Position numbers and translations under genes: made by a program. From assembly GCA_022511225.1 (NCBI GenBank), contig JAFLRZ010000011.1, positions 1 through 64,000 of the forward strand: a stretch of DNA of 64,000 nt, written 5' to 3'. Numbering within the stretch: position 1 is the first letter of the stretch; each line of letters opens with the position of its first letter. This DNA is from Eubacterium sp. (GTDB lineage: Bacteria > Bacillota > Clostridia > Oscillospirales > Acutalibacteraceae). Below the pieces are notes generated by a model that had not been told where the DNA came from, searched no databases, and was given only the letters and a program-made list of their open reading frames with translations. Shown here piece after piece: positions 50,353 through 58,589 of this stretch.

Positions 50353-51747
50353 CTAATAATTCTTTGACTTTTTCTCATTTTTTAAGCTCCTGTTTAAGAA
50401 CAGCCACATAACGATACTCATTACTACGCAGACGTAATCGGCTGTGGCCTGACACCAGATAACACCGTTAAGTCCTATAAATTTATTCATTATGAAGAGC
50501 AGCGGGATGTAAACAAGACCTTGTCTGCCGAGCGAAAGGAGCATGCTCTGCTTGCCCTTGCCCATTCCCTGAAATGAGAAATTGAGAACGAACATTATGC
50601 CTATTACAGGTCCGGGAGTCATAAACGCAATCAGCATTTTTACGCCAAGCTCAACTACCTGTGCATTGTCAATGAACATACTGATAACGTTTTGCTTGAA
50701 GATTATGTAAAACAGCGTCATAACGCTTCCTATTACCACATTGCAAGCTATGCTGAAGCGCAGACAGCTTTTCATTCTCTTGTAATTTTTTGCGCCGTAG
50801 CAGTATGCAATAAGAGGCTGAACGCCCTGCGACAAACCGAGCTGAAGCATTACAACGAGCATATTTGCCTTCATTGCAACACCCATACCTGCAATTGCAT
50901 CATCTCCGTACCCTGCGAGAACGATATTTACAATAATATTGCTAAAGCTCATCAAAAGACTGTTTACGCTCGCAGGCATTCCTACCGTTACAACTCCTCG
51001 TGCAATACCCTGCTTCATTCTGTATCTTCCGGGAGTAATACTGAGAATACTCTTGCCCCTCAAAAAGTAGATTAAGAAGAACAAAACCGAAACAACGTTG
51101 CCGAGAACAGTTGCAATAGCTGCACCGGAAACACCCATATTAAAGCCAAACGGAAGTGTTATTCCAAAAAGCTTATCTCCGCTTTTAAGAATAAAAATCG
51201 GATCAAGTACAATATTTACAATCTGACCCAAGACCATACCTATCATTGAAGTCTTTGCAGCACCTTCACCGCGAACAAGGTTACCGAACGTCATTGCCGC
51301 AACTATAAACGGTGAGCCGTACGAAATCCATTTCAGATAATCAATTGCAAAGTCAATGGTTTCATTACTTGCACCGACAAGAAATAATATCTGCTTTCTG
51401 AAGAATAGATAAAAAATGCCGAGAATTATACCTATTACTATCGAACTGTAAAGGCAGAATGAGCTGATAGTCTTAACTCTGTCTTTTCTGCCCTCGCCAA
51501 GACTTCTGCTGACAAAGGCACATCCGCCGACACCGAAAAGGTTTCCTACTGCAATAAACAGCATAAAGAGCGGCATACTTACACTAACGGCGGCAACCTG
51601 ATTTTTGTCACCCGTCTGTCCGACAAAAAACGTGTCGGCAAGATTATATACTATATTAATTAACATACCCAGCATACTCGGTATCGCCATTGCCGCAACT
51701 GCTCGGGGTACTTTGTAATTTTCAAAAATCCGTGTGTTATCTCTCAA
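50353..51747 (-). CDS. MATE family efflux transporter
   Basis: A 464-residue transporter with twelve hydrophobic segments in two related halves. Family stretches are PSMLGMLINIVYNLADTFFVGQ at the start, FGVGGCAFVSRSLGEG, and VGMPASVNSLLMSF opening the second half. It exports cationic or drug-like compounds using a cation gradient; the substrate is not predictable. It is 24 bases downstream of rsmA. Confidence 0.92.
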   Translation of the reverse strand: MRDNTRIFENYKVPRAVAAMAIPSMLGMLINIVYNLADTFFVGQTGDKNQVAAVSVSMPLFMLFIAVGNLFGVGGCAFVSRSLGEGRKDRVKTISSFCLYSSIVIGIILGIFYLFFRKQILFLVGASNETIDFAIDYLKWISYGSPFIVAAMTFGNLVRGEGAAKTSMIGMVLGQIVNIVLDPIFILKSGDKLFGITLPFGFNMGVSGAAIATVLGNVVSVLFFLIYFLRGKSILSITPGRYRMKQGIARGVVTVGMPASVNSLLMSFSNIIVNIVLAGYGDDAIAGMGVAMKANMLVVMLQLGLSQGVQPLIAYCYGAKNYKRMKSCLRFSIACNVVIGSVMTLFYIIFKQNVISMFIDNAQVVELGVKMLIAFMTPGPVIGIMFVLNFSFQGMGKGKQSMLLSLGRQGLVYIPLLFIMNKFIGLNGVIWCQATADYVCVVMSIVMWLFLNRSLKNEKKSKNY

Positions 51748-51771
51748 CTATAGTTCCTCTTTCCATAAATT

Positions 51772-52620
51772 TCAAAGCTCTTCGGCAATGCTGATAAAAT
51801 CATTCATAGTAAGCTTTTCGGCTCTTATGTTTCTGTCAATACCGAGGCTGTCAAACACTTCAAATATTCTGTCCTTTGACACTCCCATAGTGTTTGAAAT
51901 ACTGTTTGCGGCAGTCTTTCTCCTTTGAGAAAAGGCGCACTTCACAACAGTAAAAAGTCTTTTTTCGTTACTAACCTTATACTTATTCTCCTTGCGGATT
52001 GCAAGTCTGATTACCACACTGTCAACCTTAGGACTCGGCATAAACGACTCTCTGCCGACGTCAAAAAGTATCTCGCTGTCTGCATAATAATTTACCGCGG
52101 CAGTAACTGCGCCGGCTTCTCTCGTGCCTACCTCTGCGCAAAGCCTTTCGCCTGCCTCCTTTTGCACCATAACGACTATTTCATCAATCGGAAGTCTGCT
52201 TTCAAGAAGCATCATTATGATAGGCGAAGTTATATAATACGGCAGATTTGCACATATTTTTACAGAATTACACGAAGAAAATTTTTCTTCAATAAGCTGA
52301 TGAAGATTAAGCTTCATCACGTCGTCATTAAGCACCTCGACGTTGTCAAATTCATCAAGCGTTTCACCAAGAATAGGGATAAGCCTCTTGTCAAGCTCGA
52401 TTGCCACAACCCTGCCTGCTCTCAGACAAAGCTCCCTTGTCAGCACACCGACTCCGGGACCGATTTCAATAACCCCTGTTTTATCGTCTGCATTAAGGCT
52501 TTCTGCCATTGCCGGACACACCTCGGGATTAACAAGAAAATTCTGCCCGAGAGCCTTTGAAAAGGTAAAACCGTGTTTTGACAGTATTTTTTTCAGCGTA
52601 TTATAGTCACATAAGTTCAA
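51772..52620 (-). CDS. rsmA: 16S rRNA dimethyladenosine transferase
   Basis: A 282-residue SAM-dependent enzyme that dimethylates A1518 and A1519. Signatures are ALGQNFLVNPEV, VIEIGPGVGVLTREL, the ICANLPYYITSPIIM catalytic motif and VVMVQKEAGERL. The C-terminal helical domain has FSQRRKT. GGAGG precedes the ATG. No rnmV or ksgA-linked genes are nearby; it leads the MATE gene. Confidence 0.96.
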   Translation of the reverse strand: MNLCDYNTLKKILSKHGFTFSKALGQNFLVNPEVCPAMAESLNADDKTGVIEIGPGVGVLTRELCLRAGRVVAIELDKRLIPILGETLDEFDNVEVLNDDVMKLNLHQLIEEKFSSCNSVKICANLPYYITSPIIMMLLESRLPIDEIVVMVQKEAGERLCAEVGTREAGAVTAAVNYYADSEILFDVGRESFMPSPKVDSVVIRLAIRKENKYKVSNEKRLFTVVKCAFSQRRKTAANSISNTMGVSKDRIFEVFDSLGIDRNIRAEKLTMNDFISIAEEL

Positions 52621-52670
52621 CAGCGTTACCTCCTGTACTAAAATTAAATGTCACTATGGCAATCAGAACG

Positions 52671-52700
52671 GACGAGTAATTCCCGCCCTACAGGAATCCT
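52671..52700. repeat. Diverged fragment of the bipartite palindromic repeat
   Basis: AATCAGAACGGACGAGTAAT followed by TCCCGCCCTACA corresponds to the left part of the unit at 41113-41145 (AATCAGAACGGGAGGATAAT, then TCCTCCCCTACA). The rest of the intergenic space up to about 52760 holds further short CCTCCC / GGGA pieces, but no full unit. Confidence 0.5.
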
Positions 52701-52809
52701 CCCTTACGCTCGTGCCGAGCTCTCTCCCGTAATGCCTCCCTTGTTAAAGGGATTCGTTTGCAGTTAAAGGGTATTTTAGCACATTAATAGTTAGTTTACA
52801 ATATTTATC

Positions 52810-52837
52810 TTGACAAAAATTTTTATTATGCTAAAAT
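52810..52837 (+). promoter_or_regulatory. Promoter of the marR-ABC exporter unit
   Basis: TTGACA, 16 bases, TAAAAT, 57 bases before the marR start. The predicted start site lies just before the palindromes at 52849-52868. Confidence 0.7.
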
Positions 52838-52848
52838 ACGTTTAGCCG

Positions 52849-52868
52849 ACTAACGTTAGTTGACTAAC
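52849..52868 (+). promoter_or_regulatory. Overlapping palindromes, likely MarR operator
   Basis: ACTAACGTTAGT (52849-52860) is a perfect 12-base palindrome, and GTTAGTTGACTAAC (52855-52868) is a second one sharing six bases with it. Such TTAG/CTAA inverted repeats right behind the promoter are typical MarR-family sites. The next gene encodes a MarR protein, so autoregulation is likely. Confidence 0.7.
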
Positions 52869-52893
52869 AATCAGCAAAAAGGGAGTACAGCTA

Positions 52894-53355
52894 TTGAAAA
52901 AGCATAGATGCGGACCACCGCCGAGAGGGATGATAGGTCCGAGAGTTGATTACCTTTCAAGACTTGTAAAGAAAAGCTTTAATGAAGCAGTGGCTCAGCA
53001 GGGACTTTTTTCAGGTCAGCAGGATATTCTGCTTGCAATCGTTGAAAACGAGGGAATAACTCAAAGCCGGCTTGCAGCGCAGATGAACGTTGCTCCTGCT
53101 ACAATCAGCGTTTCAGTAAAGCGAATGGAGAAAAACGGCTTTATAGTAAAAAAGCCTGATGAACTCGATGCAAGAATTATCCGTCTGTATCCTACCGAGA
53201 AGGCTCTGCTTGCGCCTGAACGAATAAGAGAGCATATGCACACTCTTGAAAAAAGCATATGCAAGGGTATGACGGAGGAGCAGATTCGTGAATTATCCGA
53301 TTTGCTCGATTTAGCAATAGATAATCTGAAGAAAGGAAGTGAGTCCGATGATTAA
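52894..53355 (+). CDS. MarR-family transcriptional regulator
   Basis: A 153-residue winged-helix regulator. It has the MarR helix-turn-helix (ILLAIVENEGITQSRLAAQMNVAPATISVSVKRMEKNG) and the wing with DELDARIIRLYPTEKA. It starts with TTG at 52894, supported by GGGAG eight bases upstream. The N-terminus MKKHRCGPPPRG is unusually rich in Pro and Gly. It overlaps the first exporter gene by 8 bases. It probably senses the exporter's substrate. Confidence 0.9.
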   Translation: MKKHRCGPPPRGMIGPRVDYLSRLVKKSFNEAVAQQGLFSGQQDILLAIVENEGITQSRLAAQMNVAPATISVSVKRMEKNGFIVKKPDELDARIIRLYPTEKALLAPERIREHMHTLEKSICKGMTEEQIRELSDLLDLAIDNLKKGSESDD

Positions 53356-55084
53356 AAAGCTTGCAAAATATATGAAAGGTCTGTGGGGGCTTGCACTGAT
53401 AAGCGCCTCGGGTATGATTATTGAAGCAATATGCGAGCTTGCCATGCCGTCGCTTGCAAGTGCAATTTATGAAAGCGTAAATTCAGGAGAAGCTACAAAC
53501 GGCAGTTTACTCAAGATGGGTGCTTTTATGCTGGGCCTTGCCGTTATAGGTCTTTGCGGAGGTCTTGGCACAATGAAAAGCTCGGCAGTTGCCAGCCAGC
53601 GTTTTTCGTTCAGGCTTCGTAATGACGTGTACAGAAAAATCAGTAATTTTTCTTTCAAGAATATTGATACTTTTTCTACAGCATCACTTACGACGAGAAT
53701 GACAAACGATATAACAATGCTTCAAAACGTTGTTATGATGGGACTTCGTATTCTTGTAAGAGGTCCTGCACTGCTCGTTGTTTCCGCAGTTTTTGCAATC
53801 AAGATTAATCCGAGAATGTCATTGATACTTCTTGCAATGCTTCCGATTGTTATAATCATAATAGTTATTGCTCTTAAGTTTGGATTCCCGATGTTCCAGA
53901 AAATGCAGAAAAAGGTTGACAACGTAAACAGAGTTGTTCAGGAAAACCTTATCGGCATAAGAGTAGTAAAGGCGTTCGTGCGTGAGGAGCACGAAAAGAA
54001 GAAGTTTCACGGTGTGTCCGACGATTTAGCTGCACAGGGCGCAAAGGCATCAGGTATGATTGTAACCGTTATGCCTATTCTTATGCTTATGTTCAATGCC
54101 GTCGTTGTTTTCATCTATTACAAAGGTGCTCACAGTGCATATAACGGCGATATGGACGTAAGCGAGATTTCCATTTTTGCTTCATATATAACACAGATTG
54201 TTATGAATCTTATGATGATTTCGATGATGTTTCTTATGCTTGCAAGAGGTAAGGCATGCGGTGACCGTGTTGTTGAGGTTATCGACACAGAGATTGACAT
54301 TACAAACGGCGAAAATCCGTACGTTCCGCAGTCACCAATGGGCAAGGTTGAATTCAGAAACGTAAGCTTCAGATATTCAGCCGACACTCACGGCGATAAC
54401 ATTCTCGAAAATATTTCATTTACCGCCGAGGCAGGACAGAAAATAGGTATCGTAGGCGGTACGGGAAGCGGTAAATCGAGCCTTGTAAATCTTATTCCAA
54501 GACTGTATGATGCATCGGCAGGTCAGGTGCTTGTTGATGACGTTGACGTAAAGGAATACGACCTTGTGGCACTCAGAGATATGATTGGAGTTGTGCTTCA
54601 GAAGAACGTACTTTTCAGCGGTACGATAAAAGAAAATATCCGCTGGGGTAAGCAGGATGCTACGGAAGACGACATAATCTCAGCGTGCAAGGCAGCGCAG
54701 GCACACGATTTCATCACGGCTCAGCCTGACGGCTACGACACAAATCTTGCACAGGGCGGACTCAACCTCTCAGGCGGTCAGAAGCAGAGGCTCTGCATCG
54801 CAAGAGCTATGATTAAAAAGCCTAAAATTCTTATTCTTGATGACTCGACAAGTGCTGTAGATACCGATACAGAGGCTAAAATCAGAGAAAGCTTCAACAC
54901 CTCTCTTTCCGGCACGACTGTATTTATAATCGCGCAGAGAATTTCATCAGTTATGGATGCGGACAAAATTCTTGTAATTGATGACGGCGAAATTAAGGGT
55001 ATCGGAAATCACGAAGAGCTTATGCAAAGCAATGAGATTTATCAGGAAATTTACAATACTCAGCAGAAAGGGGTGCTTGAATAA
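53348..55084 (+). CDS. ABC exporter half-transporter with degenerate Walker B
   Basis: A 578-residue fused membrane and ATPase subunit. Six membrane helices fill about 1-310. The nucleotide domain has Walker A GGTGSGKSS near 371, signature LSGGQKQR near 475 and Walker B LILDDSTSAVD near 497, where Asp replaces the catalytic Glu. This is the mark of the degenerate half of a heterodimeric exporter such as BmrC or TM287. The ATG at 53348 is used; the GTG at 53339 is too close to AAGGAA. It pairs with the next gene. Confidence 0.93.
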   Translation: MIKKLAKYMKGLWGLALISASGMIIEAICELAMPSLASAIYESVNSGEATNGSLLKMGAFMLGLAVIGLCGGLGTMKSSAVASQRFSFRLRNDVYRKISNFSFKNIDTFSTASLTTRMTNDITMLQNVVMMGLRILVRGPALLVVSAVFAIKINPRMSLILLAMLPIVIIIIVIALKFGFPMFQKMQKKVDNVNRVVQENLIGIRVVKAFVREEHEKKKFHGVSDDLAAQGAKASGMIVTVMPILMLMFNAVVVFIYYKGAHSAYNGDMDVSEISIFASYITQIVMNLMMISMMFLMLARGKACGDRVVEVIDTEIDITNGENPYVPQSPMGKVEFRNVSFRYSADTHGDNILENISFTAEAGQKIGIVGGTGSGKSSLVNLIPRLYDASAGQVLVDDVDVKEYDLVALRDMIGVVLQKNVLFSGTIKENIRWGKQDATEDDIISACKAAQAHDFITAQPDGYDTNLAQGGLNLSGGQKQRLCIARAMIKKPKILILDDSTSAVDTDTEAKIRESFNTSLSGTTVFIIAQRISSVMDADKILVIDDGEIKGIGNHEELMQSNEIYQEIYNTQQKGVLE

Positions 55085-56940
55085 TGCCGCCAATGGGACC
55101 TCCGGGCAGAAAATTAGGACCGTCAAAGCCAAAAAATGCAAAAAAAACCTTTGGCAGAGTTCTTGGATATATGGGCAGAAGCAAATTCCTGCTTATCATA
55201 GTATTCGTAACGCTTATACTGAGCACCTTCTGCTCAATCCGTGCTTCATACTACATAAAGCCTGTGCTGAATATAGTTGAGCAGACTATCAAAAACGGTA
55301 CGTTTCTCGACGAGGGTGTGCCGCAGCTTATAAAAAAGCTCATTACAGTTTCGGTATTTTTTATCGGTACGGCAATCTTTTCATTTATCCAAAGTAAGAT
55401 TATGGTAAAAATCGCGTACAAGACGACTAACCTTGTGCGTAAGGATTTATTTGACCATATGCAGACCCTGCCGCTGAGATATTTTGACTCAGAAACGCAC
55501 GGCGAAATAATGAGCCGATTTACAAACGATGTGGACAATATGCAGATGATGCTTGAACAGTCTATGGTACAGCTTGTATCGTCAATCTGCACATTCATCG
55601 GTATTGTAATTGCTATGGTAAGCCTTAGTCCGATACTTTTCGGTATTGCACTTATATTCCTTGCTATTATGGTAATTGCAGTTACAAACATAGGCAAGAA
55701 GTCGAGAAAATATTTCCGTGCCCAGCAGAACAAGTTAGGTATAATGAACGGAAATATTGAGGAGTCTATCGAGGGACTTAAGGTTATAAAGGTATTCAAC
55801 CACGAGAAACAGGCAATAGAGGAATTTGAACAGACGAACGAGGATTTCCGCAAGGTTGCCACGAATGCAAACTTCTTCTCGGGTATGATGGGACCGTGCT
55901 CTACGGGTATTAATAATGCAAGCTATGCAACTGTCGCAATGGTAGGCGGAGTGCTTGCACTTACCGGCAGAATCGATATCGGTACGTATTTCGCATTTTT
56001 AGGATATTCAAAGCAGTTCACACAGCCTATCAATCAGATTGCAAACCAGATGAACGTTATTTTTTCTGCTCTTGCAGGTGCAGAAAGAGTTTTTGCAATT
56101 ATGGATATGCAAAGTGAAATTGACGAGGGTACTGTTACCCTTGTTGAGGAAAAAACGGATAACGGCAAAAAGTGGTACTGGATTGACGGTGAAGAGCGTA
56201 TTGCCGTTGAGGGCAACGTTATATTTAAGGACGTGGATTTCAGCTACGTTCCTGAAAAGCAGGTACTTAAAAACATAAACCTCTGGGCGAATGCAGGGCA
56301 GAAAATTGCTTTCGTCGGCTCAACGGGTGCAGGCAAGACGACTATCACAAACCTCATAAACAGATTTTACGATATTCAGAGCGGTACTATCACTTATGAC
56401 GGTATCGACATAAAGAGAATAAAAAAGAATGACCTCAGAAGAAGCCTTGCAATAGTTTTGCAGGACACTCATATGTTTACAGGTACTATTCTCGACAATA
56501 TCCGCTACGGACGGCTTGATGCTACGGACGAGGAATGTATTGAAGCGGCAAAGCTTGCTTCGGCTCACTCATTTATCCGCAGACTGCCTGAGGGATATAA
56601 CACTGAAATCACGGGTGACGGCGGTAATCTTTCTCAGGGACAGAGGCAGCTTCTTGCAATTGCAAGAGCCGCAGTTGCCGGTCCTCCCGTTATGATACTT
56701 GACGAAGCGACTTCTTCTATCGACACTCGTACAGAGCTTCATATTGAGCACGGTATGGATAGGCTTATGATAGGCAGAACCGTATTTGTCATTGCTCACA
56801 GGCTTTCAACCGTACGAAACGCAAACGCTATTATGGTGCTTGAAAACGGCGAAATCATCGAGCGAGGCGATCACGAGGCTCTCCTTGCGCTCAAGGGCAG
56901 ATACTACGCACTTTGCACAGGAAAGGCAAAGCTGAGTTAA
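55084..56940 (+). CDS. ABC exporter half-transporter with catalytic Walker B
   Basis: A 618-residue fused membrane and ATPase subunit. The N-terminus (PPMGPPGRKLGPSKPKNAKK) is Pro/Lys-rich. Six helices follow, with a long insertion near 360-385 before the nucleotide domain. Walker A is GSTGAGKTT near 413, the signature is LSQGQRQL (Gly to Gln variant) near 517, and Walker B MILDEATSS has the catalytic Glu near 541. With the partner, one ATP site is canonical and one degenerate. Its start overlaps the partner's stop by one base (TAATG). Drug or peptide export is likely, substrate unknown. Confidence 0.93.
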   Translation: MPPMGPPGRKLGPSKPKNAKKTFGRVLGYMGRSKFLLIIVFVTLILSTFCSIRASYYIKPVLNIVEQTIKNGTFLDEGVPQLIKKLITVSVFFIGTAIFSFIQSKIMVKIAYKTTNLVRKDLFDHMQTLPLRYFDSETHGEIMSRFTNDVDNMQMMLEQSMVQLVSSICTFIGIVIAMVSLSPILFGIALIFLAIMVIAVTNIGKKSRKYFRAQQNKLGIMNGNIEESIEGLKVIKVFNHEKQAIEEFEQTNEDFRKVATNANFFSGMMGPCSTGINNASYATVAMVGGVLALTGRIDIGTYFAFLGYSKQFTQPINQIANQMNVIFSALAGAERVFAIMDMQSEIDEGTVTLVEEKTDNGKKWYWIDGEERIAVEGNVIFKDVDFSYVPEKQVLKNINLWANAGQKIAFVGSTGAGKTTITNLINRFYDIQSGTITYDGIDIKRIKKNDLRRSLAIVLQDTHMFTGTILDNIRYGRLDATDEECIEAAKLASAHSFIRRLPEGYNTEITGDGGNLSQGQRQLLAIARAAVAGPPVMILDEATSSIDTRTELHIEHGMDRLMIGRTVFVIAHRLSTVRNANAIMVLENGEIIERGDHEALLALKGRYYALCTGKAKLS

Positions 56941-57063
56941 GTACAGGCAAATATTTAAACATTTTATTTTGTGTTTTTTAGTATCACAGGTCAAAAAAAG
57001 TACAATACTTTGTGGTTTGTAAAAATTTTCCATAATAAGAAAAATATTATTTTAAAAAAACTC

Positions 57064-57092
57064 TTTACTTTATCAATACTCAGTGATATAAT
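57064..57092 (+). promoter_or_regulatory. Promoter of the surface-protein locus
   Basis: TTTACT, 17 bases, TATAAT, 44 bases before the surface-protein ATG. The stretch between the exporter and here is otherwise AT-rich without other features. Confidence 0.6.
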
Positions 57093-57136
57093 TTAGCTAT
57101 ATGATTATGTAAATTTATTGATAGAGGTGTTTATCT

Positions 57137-57694
57137 ATGAAAAAACTTATCGTAATGGTTCTTTCTCTTGTTATGGTATTAACTACTATGGCTGTATACA
57201 CTGTTCCTGCGATGGCAAAGGATGCTGTTATCAGCCCTACCGCTACTACTGCAACCGAAAAGAAAAAGCCTTCTCTTCACGTTAACGGCTCAAACGCAGA
57301 TGGAGATATCACTTTCACTGAAGATCCTAACAACCCCAACAGAGTAACATTTGAGTATACCGGTGACGGTACTGTTAAAGATTGGGAAGACAACCTTGCT
57401 GACGAGCTTGGATTCATTGAGGGTACTGACTATACAGCAGTTATTAATGACGATATGACATATACAATCACCTTTATTTCCGAAGATGCTATTGCTGCTT
57501 GGAATAACGGTCTTGTATGGGTTAATGCTATCGTTGAGTATGACGATGATACAACTTCAACAACCGGCAAGAAGGATCATTCAAACAAGTCACCAAGCAC
57601 TGGTGCACCAACATCAGCAATCGCTGCTACTGTAGCTGTAGCAGGTGCAGGCTTCGCAGTTCTTGCTGCTACAAAGAAGAGAGACGCTGAGTAA
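57137..57694 (+). CDS. Secreted surface protein with SPSTG sorting signal
   Basis: A 185-residue protein. Residues 1-27 are a signal peptide ending AMA. A small domain of about 100 residues (SLHVNGSNADGDITF through VEYDDDTTST) is rich in Asp, Thr and Asn. At the C-terminus SPSTG (152-156), a hydrophobic stretch (160-178) and KKRDAE form a sortase sorting signal, with SPSTG in place of LPxTG. AGAGGTG is upstream of the ATG. A terminator follows, then sortase B. The central domain is unrecognised. It is the likely substrate of the sortase. Confidence 0.82.
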   Translation: MKKLIVMVLSLVMVLTTMAVYTVPAMAKDAVISPTATTATEKKKPSLHVNGSNADGDITFTEDPNNPNRVTFEYTGDGTVKDWEDNLADELGFIEGTDYTAVINDDMTYTITFISEDAIAAWNNGLVWVNAIVEYDDDTTSTTGKKDHSNKSPSTGAPTSAIAATVAVAGAGFAVLAATKKRDAE

Positions 57695-57709
57695 TTATAA
57701 AATAAGATT

Positions 57710-57753
57710 AAGCCTGTTTACTGCTTATTTTTAGTTAGTAAACAGGCTTTTTT
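57710..57753 (+). terminator. Intrinsic terminator between surface protein and sortase
   Basis: Stem AAGCCTGTTTACT / AGTAAACAGGCTT, a 14-base loop, then TTTTTT. The stem is 13 bp, so most transcripts from the surface-protein promoter probably stop here and the sortase gets less. Confidence 0.85.
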
Positions 57754-57779
57754 AATTGGATAGCACAGAGGTGATAACG

Positions 57780-58589
57780 TTGAACGAAAATGATAATGAG
57801 CTTCAGCAGAATAATGCTGAAAATAAAGATAACAAAAAAAAGCTAAAGCTGATTCTTTTATTTATAATAGTATTTGTTGTCGTTTTCTGCGGTGTATATT
57901 ATGGTATACAGCTCTACTATAATAACAGCAGTAAGCCTGAAATCACTACGACGACTGCTCCGAGTACAACTCAAGGAGCTCAGGAGCTTGCAGAAAATCC
58001 TATCGACTTCAAGTCACTTCAAAAGGAAAATTCCGATATTTACGCATGGATTAAGGTTGACGGCACGAAGATTGACTATCCGATTGTTCAGAGCTTGGAG
58101 GATGACAGCTTTTATCTTAAGCACGATGCTTATACAAAGGAATGGCTCGACAAGGGTGCAGTTTATACCGAAATGATTAATCACAAATCATTTAACGATG
58201 CTATCACCGTGATTTACGGCCATAACGGTTACGGAGATACGATGTTTACAACCCTGCATTATTTTGAAAAAAAGGACTTCTTTGATAAGCATAGTGAATT
58301 CGTTATATATACCAAGGGCAGAAAGCTTACGTATCAGATAATATCCGCCTTCAAATATGATGACAGGCATATTATGAACAGCTTTGATTTTGCAGATATG
58401 TCAGTAGTTGAGGAGTTTCAGTCATTTATTCAGAATCCTGACTCTGCCGTAAAAAACGTAAGAAAGGCTCTTGATACTACTGTTGACAGAAACAGCAATA
58501 TAGTTATACTTTCAACTTGTATAACAAATCAAAAGAGCAACAGATATTTGGTATGTGGAGTATTAGTAAAAGATGAAAAAACCAATTGA
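57780..58589 (+). CDS. srtB: Class B sortase
   Basis: A 269-residue transpeptidase. A charged cytoplasmic start, one transmembrane helix (about 22-44) and a Ser/Thr/Pro-rich linker lead to the sortase domain. The catalytic triad is visible as His in VIYGHNGYG, Cys in ILSTCITNQ and Arg in SNRYLVCGV. The TTG at 57780 with AGAGGTG six bases upstream is the best start; TTG at 57756 has none. It overlaps the LCP gene by 17 bases. It should anchor the neighbouring SPSTG protein to the wall or link it to a polymer. Confidence 0.92.
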   Translation: MNENDNELQQNNAENKDNKKKLKLILLFIIVFVVVFCGVYYGIQLYYNNSSKPEITTTTAPSTTQGAQELAENPIDFKSLQKENSDIYAWIKVDGTKIDYPIVQSLEDDSFYLKHDAYTKEWLDKGAVYTEMINHKSFNDAITVIYGHNGYGDTMFTTLHYFEKKDFFDKHSEFVIYTKGRKLTYQIISAFKYDDRHIMNSFDFADMSVVEEFQSFIQNPDSAVKNVRKALDTTVDRNSNIVILSTCITNQKSNRYLVCGVLVKDEKTN

